This document shows, one piece after another, positions 24,841-33,969 of a DNA stretch of 64,000 bases. The notes beneath the pieces were generated by a model. That model saw only the letters and a list, made by a program, of their open reading frames with translations. It ran no database searches and had not been told where the DNA came from. The first letter of the stretch is position 1. Each line of letters opens with the position of its first letter. The stretch is from CAXBGS01 sp963975425 (GTDB lineage: Bacteria > Planctomycetota > Planctomycetia > Pirellulales > Pirellulaceae), in NCBI GenBank assembly GCA_963975425.1, contig CAXBGS010000007.1, positions 310,001 to 374,000 of the forward strand, written 5' to 3'. The translations under genes were made by a program, and so were the position numbers.

Positions 24841-26520
24841 CTATTCGGCGACGCAGTCACAGCCTGCGCCTAAGTTGTTTTTAAGAAGCTGAGCCCGTAG
24901 CACGTCGCTACCGTCGGTCGCGATCACTTCGCCAGGCAAGACGCCAGAGATGACCTCCGTAAATTCGCCGTTCGTGGCACCCAGGCGTACCGAACGGACA
25001 TGAAAGACTTTGAAACTGTCGGGGCTATCGAAGTAATGCTTGTCACGCACGAAAACAACTTGGCAGCAACCTTCCCAGTGCGACGCCCCCGTGGGAATCA
25101 CGATAGAGTCGGACTCTTCCCTCAAAATAATCTGGCCCGTACCGAACGTTTCGCTTCGTAATTTGCCGTCAATGTTCGGCAGGATGGCACGTACCTGCAC
25201 CATCCGCGTTTGCGAGTCCGCTGCCGTGCTGATCCAATCCAATTTGCCGTCCACTTCGTAGCGACTTCCATCGGCTTGAAAACGAATCGGTTGCCCGACA
25301 GCAAGCTGGTCCATGTTCTCGAGCGGAACGTTGAGTGTGAGCCACATCTGGCTGGTGTTCGCGACTTCAAACAGAATGCGAGTCGGGTCAACGACCTCGC
25401 CCGGAGCAACGTGCCGCTGCGTAACAACGCCTTCGATCGGCGACACGATCGGGATAAGGTTCGAGGTGATTGTTTTGCTGTTGAGCTGGGCGCGAATTTC
25501 ATCGGGAATTCCAAGCAAACGCAGATTGTCGAGAACTTCTCGCTCAGACAACCCTCGCAGCGATGCGATGTCGATCGGCAATCCGAGATTTCGTAGTGAC
25601 TGTTCAGCGGAAAGCACATCCGCTTGAGCCTTGGAAAGCGCGGCTTCGGAATCGAGAATCCGCGACCCGGCGATGGCACTTCGAGCTTGGTTGAGCCGCG
25701 AGACGTTTTGTCGTTGCAAGTTTTCTTCGGCCAACGCCCGCAGAAGGCTTGTTTTCAAATCACCGACTTGTGCCGCGTCGACAACAGCAAGAACTTCTCC
25801 CTTGGTGACCAAATCGCCAACGCCTTTGGTGACCAACCAGACGCTTCCGGGTACTCGCGACGCCAGGCTCGCTTGCTTCGTTGGGTCGTAAACAATCTCC
25901 CCGCTGCCGGTGATCGCTTCGACAATCGGGGCACGTTCGATCAATTCCACATCAACGCCAGCCTGCTTCACTGACTCAATGGATGCGAACTGAATGCGGG
26001 CCTGATAAATCTTGCAGGCGCTGTTGTTCTCTTTTCGCGGAGCCACGGCCAAGGCTCGTGCGGCTCGCTCCAGATCGCTCGGCAATATCGACGGCGTCTC
26101 CTTCATCTGTGCTACATCGGGATGATCCAGCACGCAGTTGTGAACGCCATGCACCGCGCACCAACCGTAGTCGGGGCCTTTCGGCATCAGGGTTGGATCG
26201 CACTCGACGCAGATAGACTCCGGCACGGCGTGTTCTTCACACCAATCGTCGGCGACCGTCTCGACACTCCCAGTCAACGCGGCGAACTTAGGAATTCGCC
26301 AATCGTTGTGGTGCCCATAGTAGAAGACCGCGGCAAAGCCAATCAGAACCAACGTCGGCCCGATGCTACCAAGGGCAAGCGAGACAAATCGCCGGATGGG
26401 GCTAACATTTCTGGTGGGCGTCTCAATCTGGGGAGCATGCACGCCCCGTCCGTTGGCCGAGGTTTCGGGGGAGGCGGGACGCGGATTTTTCTCCGGCGCA
26501 TTGACAACTGAGTGACTCAT
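24841..26520 (-). CDS. RND periplasmic adaptor (CzcB-like) with N-terminal WCxEH module
   Basis: About 559 residues from the ATG at 26520, which has an AGGAG Shine-Dalgarno 7 nt upstream. A single membrane anchor (LALGSIGPTLVLIGFAAVFYY) is followed by a Cys/His module: DWCEEHAVPESICVECDP, then YGWCAVHGVHNC. The membrane-fusion core follows, with barrel/lipoyl halves (PGSVWLVTKGVGDLVTKGEV and PIEGVVTQRHVAPGEVV) and a coiled-coil hairpin rich in Ala/Leu/Gln at about residues 270-330. It ends in GAGCDCVAE, another Cys pair. It links the RND pump at 21593 to an outer-membrane channel that is not in this window. Confidence 0.9.
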   Translation of the reverse strand: MSHSVVNAPEKNPRPASPETSANGRGVHAPQIETPTRNVSPIRRFVSLALGSIGPTLVLIGFAAVFYYGHHNDWRIPKFAALTGSVETVADDWCEEHAVPESICVECDPTLMPKGPDYGWCAVHGVHNCVLDHPDVAQMKETPSILPSDLERAARALAVAPRKENNSACKIYQARIQFASIESVKQAGVDVELIERAPIVEAITGSGEIVYDPTKQASLASRVPGSVWLVTKGVGDLVTKGEVLAVVDAAQVGDLKTSLLRALAEENLQRQNVSRLNQARSAIAGSRILDSEAALSKAQADVLSAEQSLRNLGLPIDIASLRGLSEREVLDNLRLLGIPDEIRAQLNSKTITSNLIPIVSPIEGVVTQRHVAPGEVVDPTRILFEVANTSQMWLTLNVPLENMDQLAVGQPIRFQADGSRYEVDGKLDWISTAADSQTRMVQVRAILPNIDGKLRSETFGTGQIILREESDSIVIPTGASHWEGCCQVVFVRDKHYFDSPDSFKVFHVRSVRLGATNGEFTEVISGVLPGEVIATDGSDVLRAQLLKNNLGAGCDCVAE

Positions 26521-26700
26521 TGCAGAACTCCTGCTGGGATGGACGGGACAAGCGCGAACCGCACAAATGCAATTCAAGCACTTAACCAACGGATACAGGC
26601 CGACCAGAAATGAACTCGAACGCGGTGTCGCAACATGCGGCGAGCGCAATCGCGATCACAAACCGATTTCGAGGGTCAACCAACGTGGGCCAGCAGTGGC

Positions 26701-27114
26701 CTACAGCAATAGAGAGGCGTAAACGAGACGCACGTCTCGCCCGCTTTGCAGATCAAACCGTTGCGGATGTCGTTCTTCGCAGCGTTTGGCAAGCAGTTTG
26801 GACAGGTCCAGCGTTTCCAGACACAGCGGAGTCCAATCCGACAATAGCTGGAAGTCCGCCGACACAGTGCGGGAATTTGACTCCGGCGTTACCAGACAAA
26901 CGCAGCCGGTGTCGCAGGGGCAAGGGTTGTCACAAGGGGTATTTCCCGGCGGCAACTGACGGTCATCGCATGGAGTGGATTGTTCGTGTCCACAGTGACA
27001 GCTACAAACCTTCTCAACTCCTGCTGTCGACGCAACATCCCCACCCACCGCACAAAATACGGGGCACGCAACCACACGTAGTGTGATGAACGAGATGAAC
27101 AGAAGACGGAACAT
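26701..27114 (-). CDS. Small Cys-rich secreted protein
   Basis: A 137-residue protein from the ATG at 27114 (MFRLLFISFITLRVVACPVFC); a frame to 27294 adds an unlikely N-terminus. An N-terminal signal or anchor is followed by a Cys-rich stretch: VCSCHCGHEQSTPC, then PCDNPCPCDTGCVC. This is reminiscent of a metallothionein-like or disulfide-rich patch. The C-terminal 50 residues are ordinary and carry no known motif. It sits between the two RND systems on the same strand. Periplasmic metal binding is likely from composition and context, but no family is recognised. Confidence 0.65.
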   Translation of the reverse strand: MFRLLFISFITLRVVACPVFCAVGGDVASTAGVEKVCSCHCGHEQSTPCDDRQLPPGNTPCDNPCPCDTGCVCLVTPESNSRTVSADFQLLSDWTPLCLETLDLSKLLAKRCEERHPQRFDLQSGRDVRLVYASLLL

Positions 27115-27227
27115 CAAGAGGATGAACAAACCTGTAGGTTGGGAGGACTTTGATTCATTAGTATAGGTTGGGAAAGCGTTTGCGGCAAGGTAAGTTCGAC
27201 TAGGGCTACCATTTGCATGAAGCTTAT

Positions 27228-30200
27228 CTAAGCGTCCTTTGCGAACCGCTCGTCTTTGATTCCCAGTCGCAATTTCCACTCCATCGCACTGCAATACAGC
27301 ACTGGCACGACCAGCATGGTCATGATCTCGATCGTCATGCCGCCGAAGCTAGGGATGGCCATTGGAACCATGATGTCGCTGCCTCGGCCGGTGGAGGTGA
27401 GAACAGGGATCAGTGCTAGAAGTGTGGTTGCCGTGGTCATCAGACACGGTCTAACGCGGCGCATGCCGGCAGTTACGGTGGCTTCGCGAGCGTGCTTGGC
27501 GTTTTCGATTCGGTCCTTGCGGAAGCTTTCGTCGAGGTAGGACGCAATCACCACGCCGTCGTCACTGGCGATGCCGAACAGGGCGAGGAAGCCGACCCAG
27601 ACTGCGACGCTCAGGTTGATCGTCTTGACTTGGAACAGCTCACGCATATTCGTGCCGAACAAACTGAAGTCGAGAAACCAATCGGTGCCGTACAACCACA
27701 GCATGATGAAGCCGCCTGCCCAAGCGATCAGAATGCCACTGAAAACGAGCGATGTCGTGATGGCGGATTTGAATTGCAGATACAGAATTAGGAAGATAAT
27801 CCCGAGTGCCAATGGCAGCACGATCGCCAGCGTCTTCTGCGATCGGATTTGGTTCTCGTAATTGCCCGCAAACGTGTACGTCACACCGGCCGGCAGCGTG
27901 AACTCGCCCGAGTCGATTTTTGATTGCAAGAAGGCTTGAGCATCCTCGACCACGTCGACTTCCGCTTCGCCAGGTTTCTTGTCGAACAGTACGTAACCGA
28001 GCAAGAATGTGTCTTCGCTCTTGATGACCTGCGGGCCGCGGGTGTAGCGAATGTCGGCTAGTTGGCCGAGCGGGATTTGTGCGCCCGCTGGCGTGGGAAC
28101 GAGAATCCGTTCGAGCGATTCGAGGTCGTCACGCAACTCACGGGCGTAGCGCACGCGGACAGGGAACCGCTCGCGACCTTCAACCGTCGTTGTGATTTGC
28201 CGGCCACCGATCGCGACTTCGATCACGTCCTGTACGCTTCGGATGTGCAACCCGTATCGCTTGATCGCATCACGGTCGATGTCGATCTCCAAGTACGGCT
28301 TGCCGACGATTCGGTCAGCGATGACGGCGGAGGATTGCACGGTCGGAACTTGTTTCAGTAGCGATTCCAATTCGAGAGCAACTCGCTCGATCGTTTCCAG
28401 GTCCGGGCCTTTGACCTTCATTCCCATCGGTGCTCGCATGCCGCTTTGCAGCATCACGATCCGAGCTGCGATCGGTTGCAGCTTGGGTGCCGATGTCGTG
28501 CCTGGGATTTCAGCTGCCGCGGTGATTGCTTGCCAGATATCATCCGGCGTGCGAATCTCGTCACGCCATTGGCGGAACGGTCGGCCAGCGGGATCGAGAA
28601 TCAACTCACCGGAGTCATCGCGGACGAACTCGTCGGCTTCCTCGTCGTAGCGGAAGTTTAGCCTATGACCGTCTTCGTCCGATTTGTATTCGGACTTGTA
28701 GGTGATGTAGGTCTCGATCATCGACACGGGAGCGGGATCGAGTGGCGTGTCGGCGCGACCGATCTTACCGACCACTGATTCGACTTCGGGAATCGACACC
28801 AACAGTTGATTCTGCAGCTGCAAAATATCCATCGCCTCTCCGATCGACGCATGCGGCATCGTCGTCGGCATGTAGAGAAACGAGCCTTCATCAAGCGGCG
28901 GCATGAACTCTTTGCCGAGTCCCGGTAACACGTTGGTTGCTGCTTTCCAAGGACCGGACTGACGAACTGTCGTTTCAGACACACCAATCATCGAGAGTGA
29001 ATTGGGGACGAAACCGAATACCTTGTCGAAGCCCAACCAAGCCGATCCGCCGAAAAGCAGGATCGCCGTTGGCAAGCAAAGAAACGCTAGCTTGTGGTTC
29101 AAGCACCAACGCAGGATCGGTTCATACAGGAATCGTTGAAAGACGGTGAAGAACCCGAGGATGCCACCAATCAATCCGCCGACGAACAGCAGGTTCAACA
29201 GCAAACCTTTCTGTGGCCCCAGCGGCAACCACTCCTGAGTCAGCAACACGCCGACGATCAACGCCGCAAGTGCACTGGCCGCGTACGGCCCAAAACGGTG
29301 ATAACGCTCGGGAATCCTATCTTCATACAGTTTGTACGCCGACAGCGCGATCAAGATAGCACCGACCCACCATGTCAGTAGCATCGACGCGGCAATGCCC
29401 AGGATCAGCAATGCAAACCACGCTCCCCTGCGCAGGCTCTTAGATTCGATTCGGCCACCCATCAAAATGTGGGCCGCAGGCGGAATGATGGTCAACGCCA
29501 CGATGACAGAAGCTGCGAGTGCAAACGTCTTGGTAAATGCGAGCGGCCGAAACAACTTTCCTTCCGCACCGATCATCGTGAACACGGGCAGAAAACTGAC
29601 CACGGTCGTTGTCACGGCGGTCAGCACTGCACCGGCGACTTCGTGAGCCGCCTTGAAAATCACCGTCAACTTGTCGTCTTCCGGTTCCGCTTCGTCGAGA
29701 TATTTGAGAATGTTCTCGGTGAGAATGATCCCCATGTCGACCATGGTCCCGATTGCAATCGCGATGCCTGACAGGGCGACGATATTGGCATCCACACCGA
29801 AGGTCTTCATGGCGATGAAGCACATCAGCACCGCCAGCGGCAGCAACGCGCTAATGAGGAACGAGCTGCGCAAATGGATGACCATCACCAGGATCACGAT
29901 AATCGTGACGAGAATTTCCTCAAAGAGCGCCGTGTTCAACGTACCCAATGTCTCGTAGATCAAACCGGTGCGATCGTAAAAGGGAACGACCGCGACTTGA
30001 CTGGTCGTGATCCATGTCGGCCACTGTTCTTGAGGCATGCCACGAAGATGTTGGACGAGTTGAGTGTTGAGAGTCGAGGGTTGAGAGAGTTCACTAACAA
30101 TGTCCTTATCACTCTCAACACTCAACCCTAAACTCTCGACCCATTCTTCAACTTCATCGGCCGACGTCTTCGTGTAATCGACAAGCACCTTCGTGGGTAG

Positions 30201-31247
30201 ACCCGGCGAGACTTCTTTGATGCGTTGCTTGATGTTTTTGATCGCCGCTAGTGGGTTGTACCCGTAACGCACGACCGCGACGCCGCCGACGGCTTCGGCA
30301 CCGGCCTTGTCCAGCGCACCACGCCGCAGCGCTGGCCCAAGTGACACGTCGGCCACATCGGCGACCGTGATCGGCACGTTGTCCGTCACCTTCACGACTG
30401 TCTTTTCGATGTCGTCAATGTTTTCGATGAAGCCCAGACCACGGATGACGTATTCGGCCTTATTCAGTTCAATCGTCCGAGCACCCACGTCAACATTCGT
30501 CATCCGAATGGACTCAAACACGCTGGCCAGCGTCACGCCAGCGGCCCGCATCGCATCGGGATCAACGTCGATTTGGTACTCCTGAACGAAGCCACCAATC
30601 GACGCCACTTCACTGATGCCTTCGGCCGACGTCAGCGAATAACGGACGTAGTAATCCTGGATCGTACGTAGTTCTCGTAAATCCCAACCGCCCGTCGGGT
30701 TTCCATCAGGATCGCGGCCTTCGAGCGTGTAGAGATAGATTTGCCCAAGTGCCGTCGCGTCCGGCCCCAGTGTCGGCTGCACACCATCAGGCAGCGTGCC
30801 GGCCGGCAAACTATTCAGTTTTTCCAGCACCCGCGTTCGGGACCAATAGAAGTCAGCGTCTTCGCCAAAGATGATGTAGATCGACGAAAAGCCGAACATC
30901 GAATAGCTGCGGATCGTCTTAACTTCGGGAATGCCCAGCAGCGCGACCGTCAGCGGATAACCGATTTGGTCCTCCACGTCCTGCGGGCTGCGCCCCATCC
31001 ACTGCGTGAACACGATCTGCTGGTTCTCGCCAATGTCAGGAATCGCATCGACGGGTACCGGATCGCGAGGCAACGCTCCGGTGTCCCAGTCGAACGGAGC
31101 GACCATAACGCCCCAACCAAGCGTCGCAATGACCAACAACAACACAACTAGCTTGTTGGTCAAGCAGAACCAGATAAGCCGGCCGAGCGGACTACGCTTC
31201 GCTTCGTCCAGTTGAGAGTCGATAGTTGAGGGTTGAGAGTCGGGCAT
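27228..31247 (-). CDS. HME-RND heavy-metal efflux pump (CusA/CzcA-like), enlarged
   Basis: A 1339-residue protein, about 290 longer than typical. The motif DAIPDIGENQQIVFTQW after helix 1 and GTMVDMGIILTENILKYL in helix 4 mark a heavy-metal RND. The C-terminal half has GIASDDGVVIASYLD. Extra sequence occurs in two places: an insertion at about residues 365-410, of which 28 codons (30059-30142) are an inverted-repeat pair in frame, and a large membrane/loop expansion between helices 6 and 7. The first codons (MPDSQPSTIDSQL) are also encoded by the same repeat family (31211-31244). It is expected to work with the adaptor at 31603-33960. A Cu(I)/Ag(I)-type substrate is plausible from the Met-rich adaptor. 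Confidence 0.92.
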   Translation of the reverse strand: MPDSQPSTIDSQLDEAKRSPLGRLIWFCLTNKLVVLLLVIATLGWGVMVAPFDWDTGALPRDPVPVDAIPDIGENQQIVFTQWMGRSPQDVEDQIGYPLTVALLGIPEVKTIRSYSMFGFSSIYIIFGEDADFYWSRTRVLEKLNSLPAGTLPDGVQPTLGPDATALGQIYLYTLEGRDPDGNPTGGWDLRELRTIQDYYVRYSLTSAEGISEVASIGGFVQEYQIDVDPDAMRAAGVTLASVFESIRMTNVDVGARTIELNKAEYVIRGLGFIENIDDIEKTVVKVTDNVPITVADVADVSLGPALRRGALDKAGAEAVGGVAVVRYGYNPLAAIKNIKQRIKEVSPGLPTKVLVDYTKTSADEVEEWVESLGLSVESDKDIVSELSQPSTLNTQLVQHLRGMPQEQWPTWITTSQVAVVPFYDRTGLIYETLGTLNTALFEEILVTIIVILVMVIHLRSSFLISALLPLAVLMCFIAMKTFGVDANIVALSGIAIAIGTMVDMGIILTENILKYLDEAEPEDDKLTVIFKAAHEVAGAVLTAVTTTVVSFLPVFTMIGAEGKLFRPLAFTKTFALAASVIVALTIIPPAAHILMGGRIESKSLRRGAWFALLILGIAASMLLTWWVGAILIALSAYKLYEDRIPERYHRFGPYAASALAALIVGVLLTQEWLPLGPQKGLLLNLLFVGGLIGGILGFFTVFQRFLYEPILRWCLNHKLAFLCLPTAILLFGGSAWLGFDKVFGFVPNSLSMIGVSETTVRQSGPWKAATNVLPGLGKEFMPPLDEGSFLYMPTTMPHASIGEAMDILQLQNQLLVSIPEVESVVGKIGRADTPLDPAPVSMIETYITYKSEYKSDEDGHRLNFRYDEEADEFVRDDSGELILDPAGRPFRQWRDEIRTPDDIWQAITAAAEIPGTTSAPKLQPIAARIVMLQSGMRAPMGMKVKGPDLETIERVALELESLLKQVPTVQSSAVIADRIVGKPYLEIDIDRDAIKRYGLHIRSVQDVIEVAIGGRQITTTVEGRERFPVRVRYARELRDDLESLERILVPTPAGAQIPLGQLADIRYTRGPQVIKSEDTFLLGYVLFDKKPGEAEVDVVEDAQAFLQSKIDSGEFTLPAGVTYTFAGNYENQIRSQKTLAIVLPLALGIIFLILYLQFKSAITTSLVFSGILIAWAGGFIMLWLYGTDWFLDFSLFGTNMRELFQVKTINLSVAVWVGFLALFGIASDDGVVIASYLDESFRKDRIENAKHAREATVTAGMRRVRPCLMTTATTLLALIPVLTSTGRGSDIMVPMAIPSFGGMTIEIMTMLVVPVLYCSAMEWKLRLGIKDERFAKDA
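30059..30142. repeat. ORF-less inverted-repeat pair inserted in frame in the RND gene
   Basis: The left arm is 30059-30090 and the right arm 30111-30142, separated by 20 bp. The right arm matches 31618-31649 at about 28 of 32 positions; the left arm resembles 31211-31240. Total length is 84 bp (28 codons), so the reading frame is kept. It lies in a variable loop of the pump. Confidence 0.75.
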
Positions 31248-31649
31248 ATTCAGACACCCAAACTGCGTTTGAGCCCGCTTATCATCCGTGCGATCTCTTC
31301 GCAGTTTTGATACAGCTCTCGAGCCTCTTCTTTCGAGACAAAATCCTGCCGTTGAGCAATGTGCAACTGCGACACGACCTCCATCGTGGAACCGTAAGCA
31401 ATCTGAAGGAAGCGAGCAAAGTCTTTCTTGGAGTCACGAGCACTTCCCTCTGCGATATTGGATGAGATTGATACTGCAGCTCTACGCATCTGATTCGCCA
31501 GTCCGAACTTTTCGTAGTCCGGAAAGTCGCGAGTCAGCCGATACACGTCATCGGCCAAATCGACCGATTTCTGCCAAACGTCAAGCTTCTCGAATCCGAA
31601 CATCAATTGCCCTCTCTACTCTCAACTCTCGACCCTAAACTCTCAACTC
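31211..31649. mobile_element. Candidate small mobile cassette: S23-type ORF flanked by inverted repeats
   Basis: The flanks 31211-31244 (GTTGAGAGT-type units on the plus strand) and 31618-31649 (ACTCTCAAC-type units) are imperfect inverted repeats, about 24 of 30 positions matching. They enclose only the four-helix-bundle ORF. They also encode the first residues of the RND pump and the last residues of its adaptor, as expected if the cassette inserted between two originally adjacent genes. Mobility is inferred. Confidence 0.5.
31250..31603 (-). CDS. Four-helix-bundle protein (S23/IVS family)
   Basis: 117 residues from the ATG at 31603, sharing one base with the stop of the adaptor gene. The family pattern is clear: FEKLDVWQKSVDLADDVYRL, then FGLANQMRRAAVSISSNIAEG, then a helical region to the end. 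This is the '23S rRNA intervening-sequence / four helix bundle' family, related in fold to the bAvd accessory protein of diversity-generating retroelements. The biochemical role is unknown; nucleic-acid binding is assumed. It is embedded between the adaptor and the pump of an efflux operon, which makes no functional sense, and is tightly bracketed by inverted repeats. Confidence 0.9.
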   Translation of the reverse strand: MFGFEKLDVWQKSVDLADDVYRLTRDFPDYEKFGLANQMRRAAVSISSNIAEGSARDSKKDFARFLQIAYGSTMEVVSQLHIAQRQDFVSKEEARELYQNCEEIARMISGLKRSLGV

Positions 31650-33960
31650 GATCGGCACACTTCAGCATCGAAGCGCCGTAGTACGGATTGCGAACGGCAT
31701 CATCGGATTGAATCCAAGAGGCACCGCGACCGTCAAAGGCCATCGGGCAATGAAGCTCATAAAGCGTTTCGTCAGTCGGTAGGCCGAACATCCGCTCGAG
31801 GCTCAACATCTGTTCGGACAGCAACGCGAACCCGCTACGCAAGGTGGCGAGGTCGTTTGCCTTCTGCAATCTTGCAATGATCTCGGACAAGTCGCGTTTC
31901 TCTTTGGTCCATACCTCGACCGATTTTCCTTCGGAGACGATTGGCAGCATTGAAGCCAATCGCTGATGCAACGGCTCGATCGCTCGCTTCGCGCCATCCA
32001 AATCGTCTGCCGCGAGTGCTTGACTTAGTTTCAAATAGGGTGCGACAAAACCACTGAGTTGCTCGACGACTTCTGCCGGAGCGGCCATGTTCGTCATGGA
32101 TGGCATCTGCATTTCGTCGTGTGACATCGGCAATGGAAACTGAGCCTTCATTTGATCGACGTGCTGGCGAGTCACCGCGAACACCCGATCGGCTTCACGC
32201 ATGGAATTTACCTCGCGACCTTCGGTGACATCGTTCCGCAATAGCATTGAGACCTCCAACCACTGCGGTCGCATTTGAGGACCGATCATGTCCACCGGCA
32301 CTGCCTCGACAGCTTTACTGAGTTGGTCATAGGCTTCGCGAATCTCTGCGAGGTTCGCAGCTTCAACCCTTTCTTGAATCGTTTTGTATTGCTCAACAAT
32401 ACCCTGCATCGCATCACGGACCGCCGGCACCAACTTCATCGGCGGAGTGTCCAACGTCATACCGTCGTCGGACTTCTGCATCTCCATGCCACCGTGATTG
32501 TGACCGCCCCCACCTCCACCCTGCGGCGTCATCATGGACGGCTTTGCCGAGATTTGCAGTGCGCTGTCGAGTTTGAAGTTGCCGTTGGTCACGACCAAAT
32601 CGCCTTCTTCGAGCCCCGACTTTACTAGGTAGAAGTCGCCGGCGCGCGGACCGATCACAATCTCGCGACCTTCGTAAGTCGGCTTGTCGGCGTCGGGAAT
32701 CTGCACGTACACAATCGCTCGCGTCCCGGTCAGCAACACGGCTGACGCCGGTACGACCAACGGTTTCGCGGCACTCGTTGGCTCCGCCGTGACGTAGCCC
32801 AACGATTCCGCCCGCACCAATGGCATGCCGCAAATGTCACAGTCGCCCGGTTCGTCTTTGATGATTTCAGGGTGCATCGGACTGATCCACTTCCCTGCCA
32901 ACGATGCGTCGAGAACTCGGCCGCCCGAAGCGACGTTCGACTTGACGCGTCCTCGCACAAACATCTCCGGCTTCAATCGGCCATCACCATTCGACACATT
33001 GACACGAACTTTCACCGTCCGCGTGTCTTCGTTTAGCACTGGGTCAATGAACGCGATTCGGCCGCGGAAAACTTCGCCAGGATAGGCTTCAGTCGTGAAC
33101 TCGACGTCTTGCCCGTATCGCAACCAAGCCAGGTCCGATTCATACGCGTCCATTTGAACCCACAGGTGATTCAAATCGGCGACCGTGTAGATGCGGTCGC
33201 CGGTTTGGACGCGGTCGCCTTCTTGTTTATTCTTCGCAACCACCACACCGCCGACGGGCGAATAGATCGTGACTGTTTCTGATGACTTACCGCGCTCTTC
33301 GATCGTTTGAATCTGCTCCGTCGTCAAACCGAGTAAACGCAACTTCTCGCGAGCGGACTCGGCAAGATCGAGCGGTTCGATAAAACGAGAGGAACTCTGC
33401 GGCCGATCGCGTTTGGTCACCGCCAACAGTTCTTCCTGCGCGGTGTAGAGTGCCTCGCTGTAGATCTGGACCATGTGATCGCCCTTGTTGACTTCGACGC
33501 CAGTGAAATCGACGAACATGCGTTCCAATCGACCGGGCACCCAAGCGGTGATGTGGGCAAGACGAGTTTCGTCGTATTCGACCTTGCCAACCATGCGAAC
33601 GTCGGCAGTCACGTACTGTCGCCGCACGGGGCTGACCTGTACGTTCATCAGGCTCTTGATTTCAGGGCTAATCGAAACCCTGCGAACGCCCCCGGCCGAT
33701 TCCTTAACTGGCACCAAGTCCATGCCACAGATTGGACAACTGCCCGGACCGTCGCGACGTATTTGCGGGTGCATCGAACAAGTCCAAATTGAAGGCTTGC
33801 TTTGCATTGCCTCCAAGTTCGCTGTTGCGGAAGTCTCGGAGACTTTCGACCCGCCCGAGCCTCCGTTAAACCAAGATGCGAAGAAAACACCTAGCAGCAA
33901 AAACGCTACCGCTTGTGCAATCCAGAGCTTTCCGCGGTGTTGTCTGAAGAATTCGTTCAT
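31603..33960 (-). CDS. RND periplasmic adaptor (CusB-like) with two heavy-metal-binding domains
   Basis: A 785-residue protein. A membrane anchor spans about residues 13-30. A first heavy-metal-binding module is at 59-84 (WTCSMHPQI, then CPICGMDLVP). The membrane-fusion core (barrel, lipoyl halves PVGGVVVAKNKQEGDRV and coiled coil) follows. A second module is inserted at 358-382 (ISPMHPEI, then CDICGMPLV). A His/Met-rich linker (GGGHNHGGMEMQ) precedes a C-terminal region of about 270 residues similar to DUF3347, rich in Met. The CSMHP/CxxCGM modules are those of Cu/Ag adaptors. The last ten residues (VESLGSRVESREGN region) come from the inverted-repeat flank of the S23 cassette and probably replace the original C-terminus. 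Confidence 0.92.
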   Translation of the reverse strand: MNEFFRQHRGKLWIAQAVAFLLLGVFFASWFNGGSGGSKVSETSATANLEAMQSKPSIWTCSMHPQIRRDGPGSCPICGMDLVPVKESAGGVRRVSISPEIKSLMNVQVSPVRRQYVTADVRMVGKVEYDETRLAHITAWVPGRLERMFVDFTGVEVNKGDHMVQIYSEALYTAQEELLAVTKRDRPQSSSRFIEPLDLAESAREKLRLLGLTTEQIQTIEERGKSSETVTIYSPVGGVVVAKNKQEGDRVQTGDRIYTVADLNHLWVQMDAYESDLAWLRYGQDVEFTTEAYPGEVFRGRIAFIDPVLNEDTRTVKVRVNVSNGDGRLKPEMFVRGRVKSNVASGGRVLDASLAGKWISPMHPEIIKDEPGDCDICGMPLVRAESLGYVTAEPTSAAKPLVVPASAVLLTGTRAIVYVQIPDADKPTYEGREIVIGPRAGDFYLVKSGLEEGDLVVTNGNFKLDSALQISAKPSMMTPQGGGGGGHNHGGMEMQKSDDGMTLDTPPMKLVPAVRDAMQGIVEQYKTIQERVEAANLAEIREAYDQLSKAVEAVPVDMIGPQMRPQWLEVSMLLRNDVTEGREVNSMREADRVFAVTRQHVDQMKAQFPLPMSHDEMQMPSMTNMAAPAEVVEQLSGFVAPYLKLSQALAADDLDGAKRAIEPLHQRLASMLPIVSEGKSVEVWTKEKRDLSEIIARLQKANDLATLRSGFALLSEQMLSLERMFGLPTDETLYELHCPMAFDGRGASWIQSDDAVRNPYYGASMLKCADRVESLGSRVESREGN

Positions 33961-33969
33961 AAGTTCGCT

